From Alphaproteobacteria bacterium (GTDB taxonomy: Bacteria > Pseudomonadota > Alphaproteobacteria > Rhodobacterales > Rhodobacteraceae): DNA of 64,000 bases. This document shows, piece by piece, positions 8,243-16,770 of the stretch. The DNA lies in the NCBI GenBank assembly GCA_030427145.1, contig JAUHWT010000006.1:145212-209211 (forward strand). The letters run 5' to 3'. The position numbers and the translations under genes are program-made. Each line of letters begins with the position of its first letter. The stretch's first letter is position 1. The notes below the pieces were generated by a model. The model was not told where the DNA came from. It saw only the letters and a program-made list of their open reading frames with translations, and did not search any database.

Positions 8243-8970
8243 CAGTTGCCCTCCAACCGGTTTTCAAAGAGCGTGGAGCGGCGGCCGCGCAGGACGATGT
8301 CGAACCGCCAGGCCATGGTGTCGAGCGGGATGGTGGCGTTCATGTCCAGCACGGCTACGAGGCTCTGCACCGCCTCCGGGTTGGGGATGGCGTTGAGGAT
8401 CGGGCATTTGGGGATGAGCGGGTCGCCCTCGAAATAGAGCTGCGTGATCAGCCGCTGCGCGAAGCCGGTGCCAAAGACCGAGATGTGGATATGGGCGGGC
8501 CGCCAGTTGTTGACCCAGTTGCGCCACGGGTAGGCGCCGGGTTTGACGGTGCGGAAATAGTAATAGCCGTTTTCATCCGTCAGGGTCCGGCCGCAGCCGC
8601 CGAAATTGGGGTCGATGGGGGCGAGATAGGTGTCCTTCCGGTGGCGGTAGCGCCCGCCCGCATTGGCCTGCCAGGCTTCCACCAGGGTGTTGGGGACGGG
8701 GCGGCGGTTTTCGTCCAGAACTTGCCCGTGGACGATGATGCGCTCGCCGATGGCGGCCTCGCCGGGCCGGGCGTAATTGTGGATCAGGTCGCGGTCCATC
8801 GGGTCGATGTCGTCATGGCCGAAGACCGGACCGGTGATTTCACTGGCGGAGTTCTGCAGCGAGAGCAGCGCGTGTTTCGGAGCCCGCGCGACGCTGGTCT
8901 TGTAGTCGGGGGTGAGGGCCGGCGGGTGCCATTCCCGGTCGCGCTGGTAAAATTCGCCCTTATACGTCAT
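8242..8970 (-). CDS. pcaH: Protocatechuate 3,4-dioxygenase beta subunit
   Basis: A 242-residue catalytic, non-haem Fe(III)-binding subunit. I chose the start at [11 protein letters not shown] because longer versions read through the end of pcaC in a non-family sequence; this leaves an 11-base overlap with pcaC. Family landmarks are [34 protein letters not shown] (including an iron-ligand Tyr) and [11 protein letters not shown] (iron-ligand His region). With PcaG it opens the protocatechuate ring. It is third in a tightly packed pcaD-C-H-G-BKACE operon. No regulator (PcaQ) lies in the window. Confidence 0.94.
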   Translation of the reverse strand: MTYKGEFYQRDREWHPPALTPDYKTSVARAPKHALLSLQNSASEITGPVFGHDDIDPMDRDLIHNYARPGEAAIGERIIVHGQVLDENRRPVPNTLVEAWQANAGGRYRHRKDTYLAPIDPNFGGCGRTLTDENGYYYFRTVKPGAYPWRNWVNNWRPAHIHISVFGTGFAQRLITQLYFEGDPLIPKCPILNAIPNPEAVQSLVAVLDMNATIPLDTMAWRFDIVLRGRRSTLFENRLEGN

Positions 8971-9385
8971 CGCCGGACCCGCCTTTCCTACTCCCGTCCG
9001 TGTCCGCGCCGCCGCTTTCCATTTCCGCATAGGTGGCTTTGGCGAGTTTGAGCGCGTGGTTTGCCTTGGGGACGCCCGCATAGATCGCGACGTGCTGGAA
9101 GGTCTCGATCACGTCCTGTTTCGTGGCACCGGTGCGGGCGGTTGCGCGGATATGCATGGGGATCTCGTCGAAATTGCCGCAGGCCGCGAGCAGGGCGAGG
9201 GTCAGCATGGAGCGTTCGCGCCGGGTGATGCCGTCGTCGGACCAGACGGTGCCCCAGGCGCCTTCGGTGATGAGGGTCTGGAAGGCCTCGTCGAGGGGCG
9301 TTTTGGCGGCATCGGCGCGGTCCACATGGGCGTCGCCCAGAACGGCGCGGCGGGTTTCCATGCCCCTATCATAACGGTCGGTCAC
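8960..9385 (-). CDS. pcaC: 4-carboxymuconolactone decarboxylase
   Basis: A 141-residue protein of the CMD/AhpD-like helical fold. It decarboxylates 4-carboxymuconolactone to 3-oxoadipate enol-lactone. Diagnostic stretches are [19 protein letters not shown] and [19 protein letters not shown] with the catalytic His. The start is GTG, overlapping the pcaD stop as GTGA; a later ATG eight codons in is possible, but the GTG coupling is attractive. The last 15 or so residues are Gly/Ser/Asp-rich and probably disordered. PcaD and PcaC are separate genes here, unlike the fused PcaL of some bacteria. Confidence 0.92.
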   Translation of the reverse strand: MTDRYDRGMETRRAVLGDAHVDRADAAKTPLDEAFQTLITEGAWGTVWSDDGITRRERSMLTLALLAACGNFDEIPMHIRATARTGATKQDVIETFQHVAIYAGVPKANHALKLAKATYAEMESGGADTDGSRKGGSGDDV

Positions 9386-10167
9386 GGGCGCACCTCTTCG
9401 ATGAAATCGCTGATGATGTTGGCATAGTGCTCCGGCGCCTCGACGCAGGGCAGATGGCCGACGCCGGGGATCTCAGTGAATTTTGAGCCGGTCACGAGTG
9501 CGGTGGTTTCCGCCACCAGTTCGGGTGGGGTGGCGAGGTCGAGGGTGCCTGCGATGCCCAGCACGGGCAGGCGCAGGCGGGAGGTGCTTTCAGCCAGGTC
9601 CGCGGAGGCCACCGCCGCGCAGCAGGCGGCGTAGCCGGCGGGCGGGGTGCCGGAGAGCATGTTGCGCCACATGATCAGTTCGTCTTTCTCAAGGAATTCA
9701 GGGCTGAACCAGCGGTCCATGACACCATCCGCAAGGGCCTCGATGCCGCCGGTCTGGACGGTGTCGATGCGCTCCTGCCACATCTCCAGCGTGCCGATTT
9801 TGGCAGCGGTGTTTGAGAAAACGGCGGCGCGGACTAGGTCGGGTCGGCTGGCCGCGAGGGCCTGGGCGATCATGCCGCCGATGGAGAGACCCACAAAGAG
9901 GCAGGGCCCGGCATTGATGTGGTCGAGCAGTTCGGCGGTGTCGCCGGCCAGGTCGCCGATGCTGTAGGGGCCAGGCGGCCGGGAGGACAGGCCGTGGCCG
10001 CGCTTGTCGAAGCGGATCAGGCGCAGGTCGGGGGGCAGGAGGTCGATGATGCCGTCCCAGAGCCGGAGATCGGTGCCGAGGGAATTGGCGAACACGACCG
10101 GCATCCCCTGCGGGTCGCCATCCTCGCGCCAGTGCAGCGCGGCCTCCGTTCCCCTGAAAATGCGCAT
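9382..10167 (-). CDS. pcaD: 3-oxoadipate enol-lactonase
   Basis: A 261-residue alpha/beta hydrolase. The nucleophile elbow GLSIGG holds Ser95; a later Asp (AGTLDLATPP) and His (GVGHLP) complete the triad. RFDKRGHGLSS is typical of the PcaD group. It hydrolyses 3-oxoadipate enol-lactone to 3-oxoadipate, the presumed substrate of the BKACE enzyme at the other end of the operon. It is the first gene of the operon, so its upstream region (from 10168) should contain the promoter. Assignment among alpha/beta hydrolases is secured by the pca neighbours. Confidence 0.9.
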   Translation of the reverse strand: MRIFRGTEAALHWREDGDPQGMPVVFANSLGTDLRLWDGIIDLLPPDLRLIRFDKRGHGLSSRPPGPYSIGDLAGDTAELLDHINAGPCLFVGLSIGGMIAQALAASRPDLVRAAVFSNTAAKIGTLEMWQERIDTVQTGGIEALADGVMDRWFSPEFLEKDELIMWRNMLSGTPPAGYAACCAAVASADLAESTSRLRLPVLGIAGTLDLATPPELVAETTALVTGSKFTEIPGVGHLPCVEAPEHYANIISDFIEEVRP

Positions 10168-10457
10168 TACGTGGGCCGTCCGGTGTGTGCGTCAGCGGAA
10201 CGGACCGGGCCGCGAATGGCGTGCGGCGGATGGCCAGGATTGGCGGCCTTTGTTTTCATGTGGCGTTTCTCCCTGTCGTCCATATTGATATATCCAGGCG
10301 ATAATTTAAAAGGATAAATTGCTGCGTCCGATCATCGAATTTGGAGACCGCACGATGGATCGTCGCATCTGGTTTCGCCACATTCAGTGCTTTAAGCGGC
10401 GTGCGCGGGAGCGTGGCCCGGCGGGTCGGCGTTGAGATGGCATTGGAAGGAAGCGGG
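10168..10457. other. Divergent promoter region between pcaD and a TRAP binding-protein gene
   Basis: About 290 bases without a convincing gene. An AT-rich core near 10290-10320 has an imperfect inverted repeat (ATATATCC ... GGATAAAT). No recognisable PcaQ-type box was seen. The region must serve both divergent genes. Confidence 0.45.
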
Positions 10458-11549
10458 ATGACAGGGGTTTCGAGGATCGCAGCCATGGTGCTGGCCACGT
10501 CGCTGATGGCGACGGGGGCGGGTGCGAGGGATCTGCGGGTGGCGCCGGGCGTGCCGGACGACCATCCGGCCCATTACATGTATGAGCGGTTCGCGGAGTA
10601 CCTGGAGGAGGCGTCAGGCGGCACGATGGCGGCGGTCATCCTCGACCGTGATGAGGTCGCCATGCCGCAGATGATGGACGCCTTGCAGACCAATCTCATT
10701 GATATTGGAAACTTCCCGCCGCAGCGGTTCCCGAAAGGGATGGAGAGCACCATCATGCCCGCGGACCTGGCGCTGATGGGGAAGAACCCGTATGCGATGG
10801 CGCTGGCGATGACGGAGTATGTCGTCACCTGCAAACCGTGCCAGAAGGAGTTTTCCAGGGCTGGGCTTGTGTATCTCGGGTCCGGGTCGTCGGGCGTCTA
10901 TGGTCTCTTGACCACCACGCCGGTCGGGACGGCGCAGGACCTGGAGGGGCTGAAGCTGCGCGCGGAAACCGCGCCCCACGCCAGGTGGGCGGAGAACTTC
11001 GGTGCGGAGCCGGTGGAGCTTCCCGATGGCGCGGTGTTTCAGGCCATGTCGCGGGGCGTCATTGACGGGACGATCGCGCGGAGTGTGGATCTGGATCTGT
11101 ACCGGTTTTTTGATGTTGTGGATCATGTGACGCTGCTGCCTCTGGGGCTGCTTTACGTGACGTCGAATTTCACGGTGGCGCGGCCCGCATGGGAGGCGCT
11201 GACCGAGGAGGAGCGGGCGTTCCTGACCGGCGCGACGGCGCGGGCCAATTTGGACCTGACAACCCGCTGGGCGGAGGAATTGCCGATGGAGGTTGCGATG
11301 ACCCTGATGGAGAAGGGTGTGGAGGCGATTGAGCCCGATCCGACACTGCACGAGGCGTCGGAGGCTTTCATCCGTGCGGATACGGCGGCGCGTGTGGCGC
11401 AGGGCGGGGCGGCGGCCGAACGGTTCGTTGAGCTGGTCGAAAAATGGACGGGGATTGTATATGAGGCCCGTGGGGACCTCGACGCATTGACCGCAGCGGC
11501 CGATGCGGAAATTTGGAGTAAGGTTGACTGGTCAACCTATGGTGGTTGA
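10458..11549 (+). CDS. TRAP transporter periplasmic binding protein (orphan DctP)
   Basis: A 363-residue DctP-family solute receptor. The start at 10458 is preferred because GGAAGGAAG lies at correct distance and the protein then begins with a signal peptide (RIAAMVLATSLMATGAGA, cleavage before RDLRV). The conserved TRAP receptor core is visible: LRAETAPHARWAENFGAEPV followed by FQAMSRGVIDGTI, where the family Arg binds the substrate carboxylate. Unusually it has a cysteine pair (TCKPCQ). No DctQ or DctM follows in the same direction; the nearest permease set is convergent from 14951 to 12156 and has its own receptor. It may share that permease or a distant one. Proximity to pca genes hints at an aromatic or dicarboxylic acid ligand, which is unproven. 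Confidence 0.82.
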   Translation: MTGVSRIAAMVLATSLMATGAGARDLRVAPGVPDDHPAHYMYERFAEYLEEASGGTMAAVILDRDEVAMPQMMDALQTNLIDIGNFPPQRFPKGMESTIMPADLALMGKNPYAMALAMTEYVVTCKPCQKEFSRAGLVYLGSGSSGVYGLLTTTPVGTAQDLEGLKLRAETAPHARWAENFGAEPVELPDGAVFQAMSRGVIDGTIARSVDLDLYRFFDVVDHVTLLPLGLLYVTSNFTVARPAWEALTEEERAFLTGATARANLDLTTRWAEELPMEVAMTLMEKGVEAIEPDPTLHEASEAFIRADTAARVAQGGAAAERFVELVEKWTGIVYEARGDLDALTAAADAEIWSKVDWSTYGG

Positions 11550-12155
11550 CGGGCCGCGGCCCGTCCCAGTTCAGGTTTTGAGACCGGGCAGGGCTTTTCT
11601 CACCCATCCACCGCGTTGAACGTGGCCTGCGCCACCTGAACTTCCGCAGGCTTTGGCGGGCTGTTTGGGCCACGAGAGCAGCATCTCGTGAATTTCCCGA
11701 ACGATGTCGCCGCGTCTTCTGCGGGTTTCCTGGTCTTTCTGACCTTCCGGGTCGCTGAAATTATCAGGCAACATGGAAAGCGTTTCTCCCCTCTTTAAAG
11801 GTTTCAACGGAATGGTTTCCCAATGTTGCACTCACTACCGGGAAAAGCATGTCCATTTCACTGATACACTAGTCTACCATACAAAAGTGTATTGAGTTCG
11901 TCATATGTTTTCTGGGTTAACGTAGGGTCCAATGCGGTAATATTTTGGTGCGGATGGCCCGGCTGTGGCACTGAAAGCTCAGGGCGGAACCCGGAAGTCT
12001 CAATAATCGGGCGCAGCGTGGTTGATGGCGGCCTGATTGCTCACGGGACAGTGCGTTTTTTAGGCGGGCACTTCAGGTGATTCGCCTCCTGCTTTACGGA
12101 GAATGGTGCGTCGCCATGGCCAGCGCCGGCTGCGGATTGCAGTCGGCTGGCCCGC
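11550..12155. other. 606-base convergent intergenic region
   Basis: Lies between the stop of the orphan DctP gene and the stop of dctM. A minus-strand frame at 11571-11831 (86 codons) exists, but I recognise no family in it, it lacks a clear ribosome-binding site and its composition is unremarkable, so I do not call it. No transposase remnant, tRNA or strong terminator was seen. Confidence 0.4.
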
Positions 12156-13460
12156 CTATCCGATCATGGTGTTGGGCAGGATAAGGGAGATTTGCGGGAA
12201 GGTGATCAGAACCGCGAGTGTCGCCAGCATCGCGATCCAGAACGGAATGACTCCGACAAAGATGTCCCCCAGCGGAACCTTCGGCGCAACGGATTTGACT
12301 ATGAATACATTGAGACCGACAGGGGGCGAAATCAGGCCCATTTCCAGTGTCAGTACAACCAGAACGCCAAACCAGACCGGATCAATGCCAAGTTCAACGA
12401 TCACCGGGAAGAAGATCGGCAGCGTTAGGACCAGCATCGCGAAGCCCTCAAGGAAGCAGCCGAGCACGAGGTAGATCACCAGGATCATCACCAAAGTTCC
12501 CGTCGCGGGAAGGCCGAGGCCGACGATCTGCTCCCCGATAGCGGAGGGGATGTGGCTTAGTGCGAGAAACGGATTAATCATGTGTGCGGCGATCAGGATC
12601 AGCATGACGGTGGCGGTGGTGACCACGCTGTCGCGGGTGGATTTCCACAGGATGGCGAAGGTCAGCGTGCGGATCAGGACGCCGTAGAGGATCACCAGGC
12701 CCGCGCCCACCCCCGCGGCCTCCACCGGTGAGAAAAACCCGCCATACATGCCGCCGATGGTCAGGAATATGATCACGAGAACCGGCAGCGTGCCGAGCAT
12801 GGCCCGTCGTTTCTCCCGCAGGGTGGTCGCGGGGCCGCTTGGGCCGAGGTCGGGCCGGATGGTGCAGATGATCGTAACGGCGATCAGGAAGGCCAGGAGC
12901 AGCAGGAGGCCGGGCAGAACGCCGCCAAGGAACAGCCGCCCGATGCTCTGCTCGGTCAGGATCGCGTAGATGACGAAGCCGGTGGAGGGCGGGATCAGGA
13001 TGCCGAGCGTGCCCCCGGCGGCCACGACGCCGGTTGCCAGCCGCCGGTCGTAGTGGAACCGGTCCATTTCCGCGAGCGAGACCTTGCCCATCGTCAGTGC
13101 GGAGGCCACGGAGGACCCGGCAAGTGCCGCAAACCCGCCGCACCCGATGACAGTGGCGGAGGCCAGTCCGCCCCGGACCTGGCCCACAATGGCGTAGGCC
13201 GCGTCGTAGAGCCGCCGGCTCATGCCGGTGGCGCTGGCCACATTGCCCATGAGGATGAAGAGCGGCACCACGACCAGTTCCGGGGAGGAGGCGAGGGTGA
13301 AAGTCTCCGAAGCCATCAGCCCCATGGCCGCGTTCCAGCCGTTCAGGGCCCAGATGCCGGCGAAGCCCACCGCGAACATGGCGAAGGCCACCGGGATGCG
13401 GATGAGCAGGAGGATGAAGAGTACGACAATTCCCAGCGTGCCGACCGCTCCGGCACTCAA
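12156..13460 (-). CDS. dctM: TRAP transporter large permease (DctM)
   Basis: A 434-residue polytopic membrane protein of the DctM family with about 12 hydrophobic helices. Family landmarks are MGNVASATGMSRRLYDAAY, GTLGILIPPSTGFVIYAI and MGLISPPVGLNVFIVKS. DctM is the sodium-coupled transport subunit of TRAP importers, working with DctQ and the receptor DctP encoded immediately upstream. Its ATG overlaps the dctQ stop by 4 bases. It is the last gene of the operon. The substrate is a carboxylate by family habit but is not identifiable. Confidence 0.92.
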   Translation of the reverse strand: MSAGAVGTLGIVVLFILLLIRIPVAFAMFAVGFAGIWALNGWNAAMGLMASETFTLASSPELVVVPLFILMGNVASATGMSRRLYDAAYAIVGQVRGGLASATVIGCGGFAALAGSSVASALTMGKVSLAEMDRFHYDRRLATGVVAAGGTLGILIPPSTGFVIYAILTEQSIGRLFLGGVLPGLLLLLAFLIAVTIICTIRPDLGPSGPATTLREKRRAMLGTLPVLVIIFLTIGGMYGGFFSPVEAAGVGAGLVILYGVLIRTLTFAILWKSTRDSVVTTATVMLILIAAHMINPFLALSHIPSAIGEQIVGLGLPATGTLVMILVIYLVLGCFLEGFAMLVLTLPIFFPVIVELGIDPVWFGVLVVLTLEMGLISPPVGLNVFIVKSVAPKVPLGDIFVGVIPFWIAMLATLAVLITFPQISLILPNTMIG

Positions 13461-13972
13461 GTCAGGCTCTCCGTGCCGGTGTCGTCATGGATGTTGCGGC
13501 CGGTGAACGTCAGCTCAACCGCCCGCAGCAGCATTGCTAAAGCCGTCAGCAGGGCAAAGCCCGACAGTGCCCACTGGAACCAGGCCTTGGGCAGCTGGAT
13601 GAGGTTGGTGGAGAGATTCAGCATCTGCGACAGACGGGAGCTTTCCAGCACCGCCCAGGCAATGGTCAGGAAGACCACGGCGCCGAGCAGGGCGGAGAGG
13701 ATATTTATGATGCGGTTCATGCGGTCGGACATTTTGCCCTGGAACAGATCCACCGCGATATGGCCCCCGCGCCGGTCGCAGGCGGCCATCCCGCCGAAGA
13801 CGAGGATCACCATGGTCATGGTCACGTAATCCTGTGAGCCGTAGAGCGGAACGCCGAAGGCGCGGCCAATTACGTCCACCAGGATGATGGCGACCTCGAT
13901 CAGCAGGGCAAAGGACCCCAGTATGGCGGACAGGCCAATCAGCCTGTCCGCGATGTTGCGAACCGCATTCAT
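13457..13972 (-). CDS. dctQ: TRAP transporter small permease (DctQ)
   Basis: A 171-residue, four-helix membrane protein. I placed the start at MNAVRNIADRLIG, 4 bases after the dctP stop; the longer frame would overlap dctP with a non-family leader. GVPLYGSQDYVTMTMVILVFGGMAA and CDRRGGHIAVDLF segments match the DctQ family, including the conserved helix-3 region. It forms the membrane complex with DctM. Weak ribosome-binding site, so translational coupling to dctP is likely. Confidence 0.88.
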   Translation of the reverse strand: MNAVRNIADRLIGLSAILGSFALLIEVAIILVDVIGRAFGVPLYGSQDYVTMTMVILVFGGMAACDRRGGHIAVDLFQGKMSDRMNRIINILSALLGAVVFLTIAWAVLESSRLSQMLNLSTNLIQLPKAWFQWALSGFALLTALAMLLRAVELTFTGRNIHDDTGTESLT

Positions 13973-13976
13973 GTGG

Positions 13977-14951
13977 TTATTCGCCGCGCAACGCACTCAG
14001 GGTTGCGGCGCCGTCATGGGTCTCGACATAGGCGTTCACCACATCCGCGACCGCATCGGAAAAGGCCGCGATCTCCCCGTCAGTCAGCTCAATGATGACG
14101 TTGTCGCCCGCATCCCTGGAAACCTTTGTGGCCGCATCGGCGGTGGCAAGCCAGGCTTCCTCGGCGCTGCGGGAGAGCGGGATGCCGGAGGCCGCGTCGA
14201 TGGCGGCCCGGTGGTCGTCGGACAGGGCGTTGTACACGTTCTCATTCAGCACGGTGTAGAACACCAGCCGTCCCAGCGGCGCGCCATATGTGTAGCTGTT
14301 GGCGACCTCCTCAAGTTTGAAGTCGGTCAGAGTGGAGGAGCCGGTGAACACGCCGTCGATCAGACCGGTCTGGAGCGCGTTATAAACCTGGCTGATTGGC
14401 ATCTGAACCGGGGTGGCACCCAGAGCCGTTGCCACATCGGCGGCGGTTGCGCCCGCCACGCGGATTTTCAGACCGGCGAGATCTTCCGGTTTCCGGATCT
14501 CGTGGTCTTTCATGATCATGATGTTGGGCTCGGACGACCACAGGGCCAGCGGCACGGTCCCGGGAAACTCGTCCGCGAGGTTGTCCTCATAGGCGTTCCA
14601 CAGTGCCTCATAGCCGGGCGCGTCGACCGGAATGGCGCCGGGCAGTTCGGCAATCATGGTTTTGGGAAACTGCGACGAGGTGTATCCGGGCAGACCCCAG
14701 GCCATGTCGGTCACACCCTGCAGCACGCGGACATACTGTTCCGCCGGGCCCGCGCCGAGCTCACCGCCGTGATAGCCGCGTACCGTCAATTCGCCATCGG
14801 TGGCCGCGCTGACCTCCGCGTTGAGCTTTTCGATGACGGATGCGTTGATGGTGTGGAACGGTGGTGTAAAGTTGGCAAACTTGAGTTCGGCGGCGGACGT
14901 CATTGTCCCCAGCGCAGCGGCGGCAATCGCCGCCAGAAAGATCTTCCCCAT
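13977..14951 (-). CDS. dctP: TRAP transporter periplasmic binding protein (DctP)
   Basis: A 324-residue receptor with an N-terminal signal peptide (KIFLAAIAAAALGTMTSA, cleavage before AELKFAN). The ligand-binding core is LKIRVAGATAADVATALGA then PVQMPISQVYNALQTGLIDG, containing the conserved carboxylate-binding Arg. AAGGGAGTGAG stands well placed before the ATG. It heads a dctP-dctQ-dctM operon. The ligand cannot be read from sequence. A palindromic AT-rich element lies about 216 bases upstream (15167-15181). Confidence 0.9.
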   Translation of the reverse strand: MGKIFLAAIAAAALGTMTSAAELKFANFTPPFHTINASVIEKLNAEVSAATDGELTVRGYHGGELGAGPAEQYVRVLQGVTDMAWGLPGYTSSQFPKTMIAELPGAIPVDAPGYEALWNAYEDNLADEFPGTVPLALWSSEPNIMIMKDHEIRKPEDLAGLKIRVAGATAADVATALGATPVQMPISQVYNALQTGLIDGVFTGSSTLTDFKLEEVANSYTYGAPLGRLVFYTVLNENVYNALSDDHRAAIDAASGIPLSRSAEEAWLATADAATKVSRDAGDNVIIELTDGEIAAFSDAVADVVNAYVETHDGAATLSALRGE

Positions 14952-15166
14952 TTTCTCACTCCCTTTCGTAGTACCCCCTGAAACAGGAGGGACATTAACC
15001 TTAAGGCGTCACATGCCAATGAACTTTTTTGATTAATGTTAACGACGAATTGGAGGGAATGTGTGGGCGACCCCTTTAGTTCCTGGGTTCTGGTCATGGA
15101 ATGGGCGGGATTACTGTTGTTTTTTCGCGCCGTGGGCGATGGTTGGACAAGCCAGTAGCGTCAATT

Positions 15167-15181
15167 AATATTACTAATATT
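15167..15181. promoter_or_regulatory. AT-rich palindrome AATATTA-C-TAATATT
   Basis: A perfect 15-base palindrome upstream of the dctPQM operon. A sister element (TAATATT-TACT-AATATTA) lies at 16639-16656 upstream of the divergent sugar ABC operon. Both could be operators of one regulator, such as the nearby LacI-type protein, or AT-rich promoter elements. The rest of 14952-15234 holds no gene. Confidence 0.4.
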
Positions 15182-15190
15182 TTAAGGTTG

Positions 15191-15222
15191 CCGCGCCGAC
15201 CCCGTTGACGGAGCCGGCGCGG
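15191..15222 (-). terminator. Stem-loop after the sugar-binding protein gene
   Basis: CCGCGCCG ... CGGCGCGG forms a perfect 8-bp GC stem with a 16-base loop, 12 bases beyond the stop of the minus-strand binding-protein gene. The following RNA is CAACCUUAAAAUAUU, so the U-tract is poor; termination is plausible but not certain. Confidence 0.5.
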
Positions 15223-15234
15223 CGGGTTTTGATA

Positions 15235-16227
15235 TCAGTTGTCGGCGCAGAAGCCGGGATCCTCGCCGTTGCAGACGTCGAGGCCGGTGAAGATCGGATC
15301 CTCAACCTCCTCGCCATTGATCAGCTGGATCATCACGTCCGGCGCGCGGTAGCCCATTTCGAAGGGACGCTGGCCGACCTGCGCATGGCTGCGGCCCTCG
15401 CGGAAGGCCTGGGTCTGCGGCGGCAGGGTGTCGCCCGCGATGATGATCAACTCGTTGCTCTCGAGTTTGTCCATCACCTGGTCCGTCACCTGGGTGTAGG
15501 CCTGCGGCGCGAACTGGGCCCAGCCGCCGATCAGGATGAAGGCGTCAAGGTCCGGGTTGGCGATGAAGGTGTCGGCCATCTGCTGGTTGGCGAGGTCGGC
15601 CTGGTCATTGGTGAAGACCGGGCAGCCCTCAACCTCGGTCCAGCCATTTTCGCCCGCCAGACGGTCGATGCCCTCGGCGCCTCCGGCAGTGTCCCGGAAG
15701 CCCTGGGCGCGGGCGTTGATGTTGTCAGCCGCCACGTTGCCAAGCTGCAGACAGACGGACCCGCCCTCGGGTTTCAGGGCCATGGCCTGTTCCGCCATGT
15801 ATACGCCCATCAGGTAGTTGTCCGTGCCGAGATAGGTGGCGCGCAGATCGCGGTCGGCCTCAAGGAAATCCGCGTCAACCGTCATAACCGGCACATCCGG
15901 CGCGATGGAACGCACGCGATTGGCCATTGCGGGCGCATTTGAGGGCGAAATGGCGATGGCGGCGACACCACGGGTCAGAAGGTCGTCGACGATCTGAACC
16001 TCGCCCGCCTCATCCGCGGAGGAGGCCGGGCCGGTATAGATGCACTCGTATTCGCTGTCGGCGTTTTCCTCCATCCACTGCTGACAGCCGAGGTTGATCT
16101 GTTCGAAGAAGGGGTTGTCGAGGCCCTTGACCACGATGGCGAGGGTTTTCTTGTCCTGCGCCAGACCCGCGCCGGCGGAGAGGGCAAGAGCCGCACCCGC
16201 GGCCATGAGTATAATTTTGCGTTTCAA
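15235..16227 (-). CDS. Sugar ABC transporter periplasmic binding protein (CUT2/RbsB type)
   Basis: A 330-residue type I periplasmic binding protein. The signal peptide is MKRKIILMAAGAALALSAGA, cleaved near GLAQ. The ribose-type core is seen in LAIVVKGLDNPFFEQINLGC, GVAAIAISPSNAPAMANRV and PVMTVDADFLEADRD (Asp/Arg-type sugar contacts). It is divergent from the ATPase and permease genes at 16771-18519, which lack a binding protein of their own; together they make a complete CUT2 importer. Cys pairs near the termini (CQQW...YECIY, CNGEDPGFC) may form disulfides. The sugar is not identifiable. Confidence 0.88.
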   Translation of the reverse strand: MKRKIILMAAGAALALSAGAGLAQDKKTLAIVVKGLDNPFFEQINLGCQQWMEENADSEYECIYTGPASSADEAGEVQIVDDLLTRGVAAIAISPSNAPAMANRVRSIAPDVPVMTVDADFLEADRDLRATYLGTDNYLMGVYMAEQAMALKPEGGSVCLQLGNVAADNINARAQGFRDTAGGAEGIDRLAGENGWTEVEGCPVFTNDQADLANQQMADTFIANPDLDAFILIGGWAQFAPQAYTQVTDQVMDKLESNELIIIAGDTLPPQTQAFREGRSHAQVGQRPFEMGYRAPDVMIQLINGEEVEDPIFTGLDVCNGEDPGFCADN

Positions 16228-16770
16228 TTCAGTCGCTCCCTAGGTTTATTCTTTGGTTTGTTTCCGTCACCCGCTGATCCGGATGCCGGCTGTTGCGTGG
16301 AACGCGTTTGCCGCGATTCTTGTTATCCACGCCCGCTCGATGTGATCCTCAAAAACGTCTCTGCGCGTCCCTGGCCGGTAGGCCCTGGGGCGCATGCGCG
16401 TGGTTGATGTGTCAGGTCCGGTGTTTGAAAGGCTCCTCCTGTTCGTGGGATGGCCGGTGCGCGATGTGATGGTGCTGCCGGATCATCCGCATTTTCTGAC
16501 ATCCGTTTGTGCGGGGTTCGGTGATGTGGCGGGTGGAAATGCGTTGCCGGGACGCAGCCGCGCCGGAACATTTTCGCCAGCTTTTCCGGTCGTTGCCGTT
16601 GAAAGCAGCACCATGATAGCCCCCGGTTAATGACTGAATAATATTTACTAATATTAATCCGTCAAGTATGTATGTGGTTACTGCTGAAGTATACATCCGC
16701 GACTTCGTTGAACCGGCCGCAAGTGCCGGGATACGCGGTCAGATGCGGCAAAAAAATATTGGGAGGGAAG
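16228..16770. other. Divergent promoter region of the CUT2 sugar transporter
   Basis: About 540 bases with no credible gene. It serves the binding-protein gene (leftward) and the ATPase-permease-LacI genes (rightward). The clearest structure is the palindrome TAATATT-TACT-AATATTA at 16639-16656. Confidence 0.5.
16639..16656. promoter_or_regulatory. AT-rich palindrome TAATATT-TACT-AATATTA
   Basis: A perfect 7+4+7 inverted repeat 115 bases upstream of the ABC ATPase start. It closely resembles the palindrome at 15167-15181. Candidate operator for the LacI-family regulator encoded at the end of this transcription unit; LacI sites usually have a central CG, which is missing here. Confidence 0.4.

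Noticed and set aside
11571..11831. 86-codon minus-strand frame in the convergent spacer
   Set aside because: No ribosome-binding site, family or conserved feature visible; kept only as part of the spacer description.
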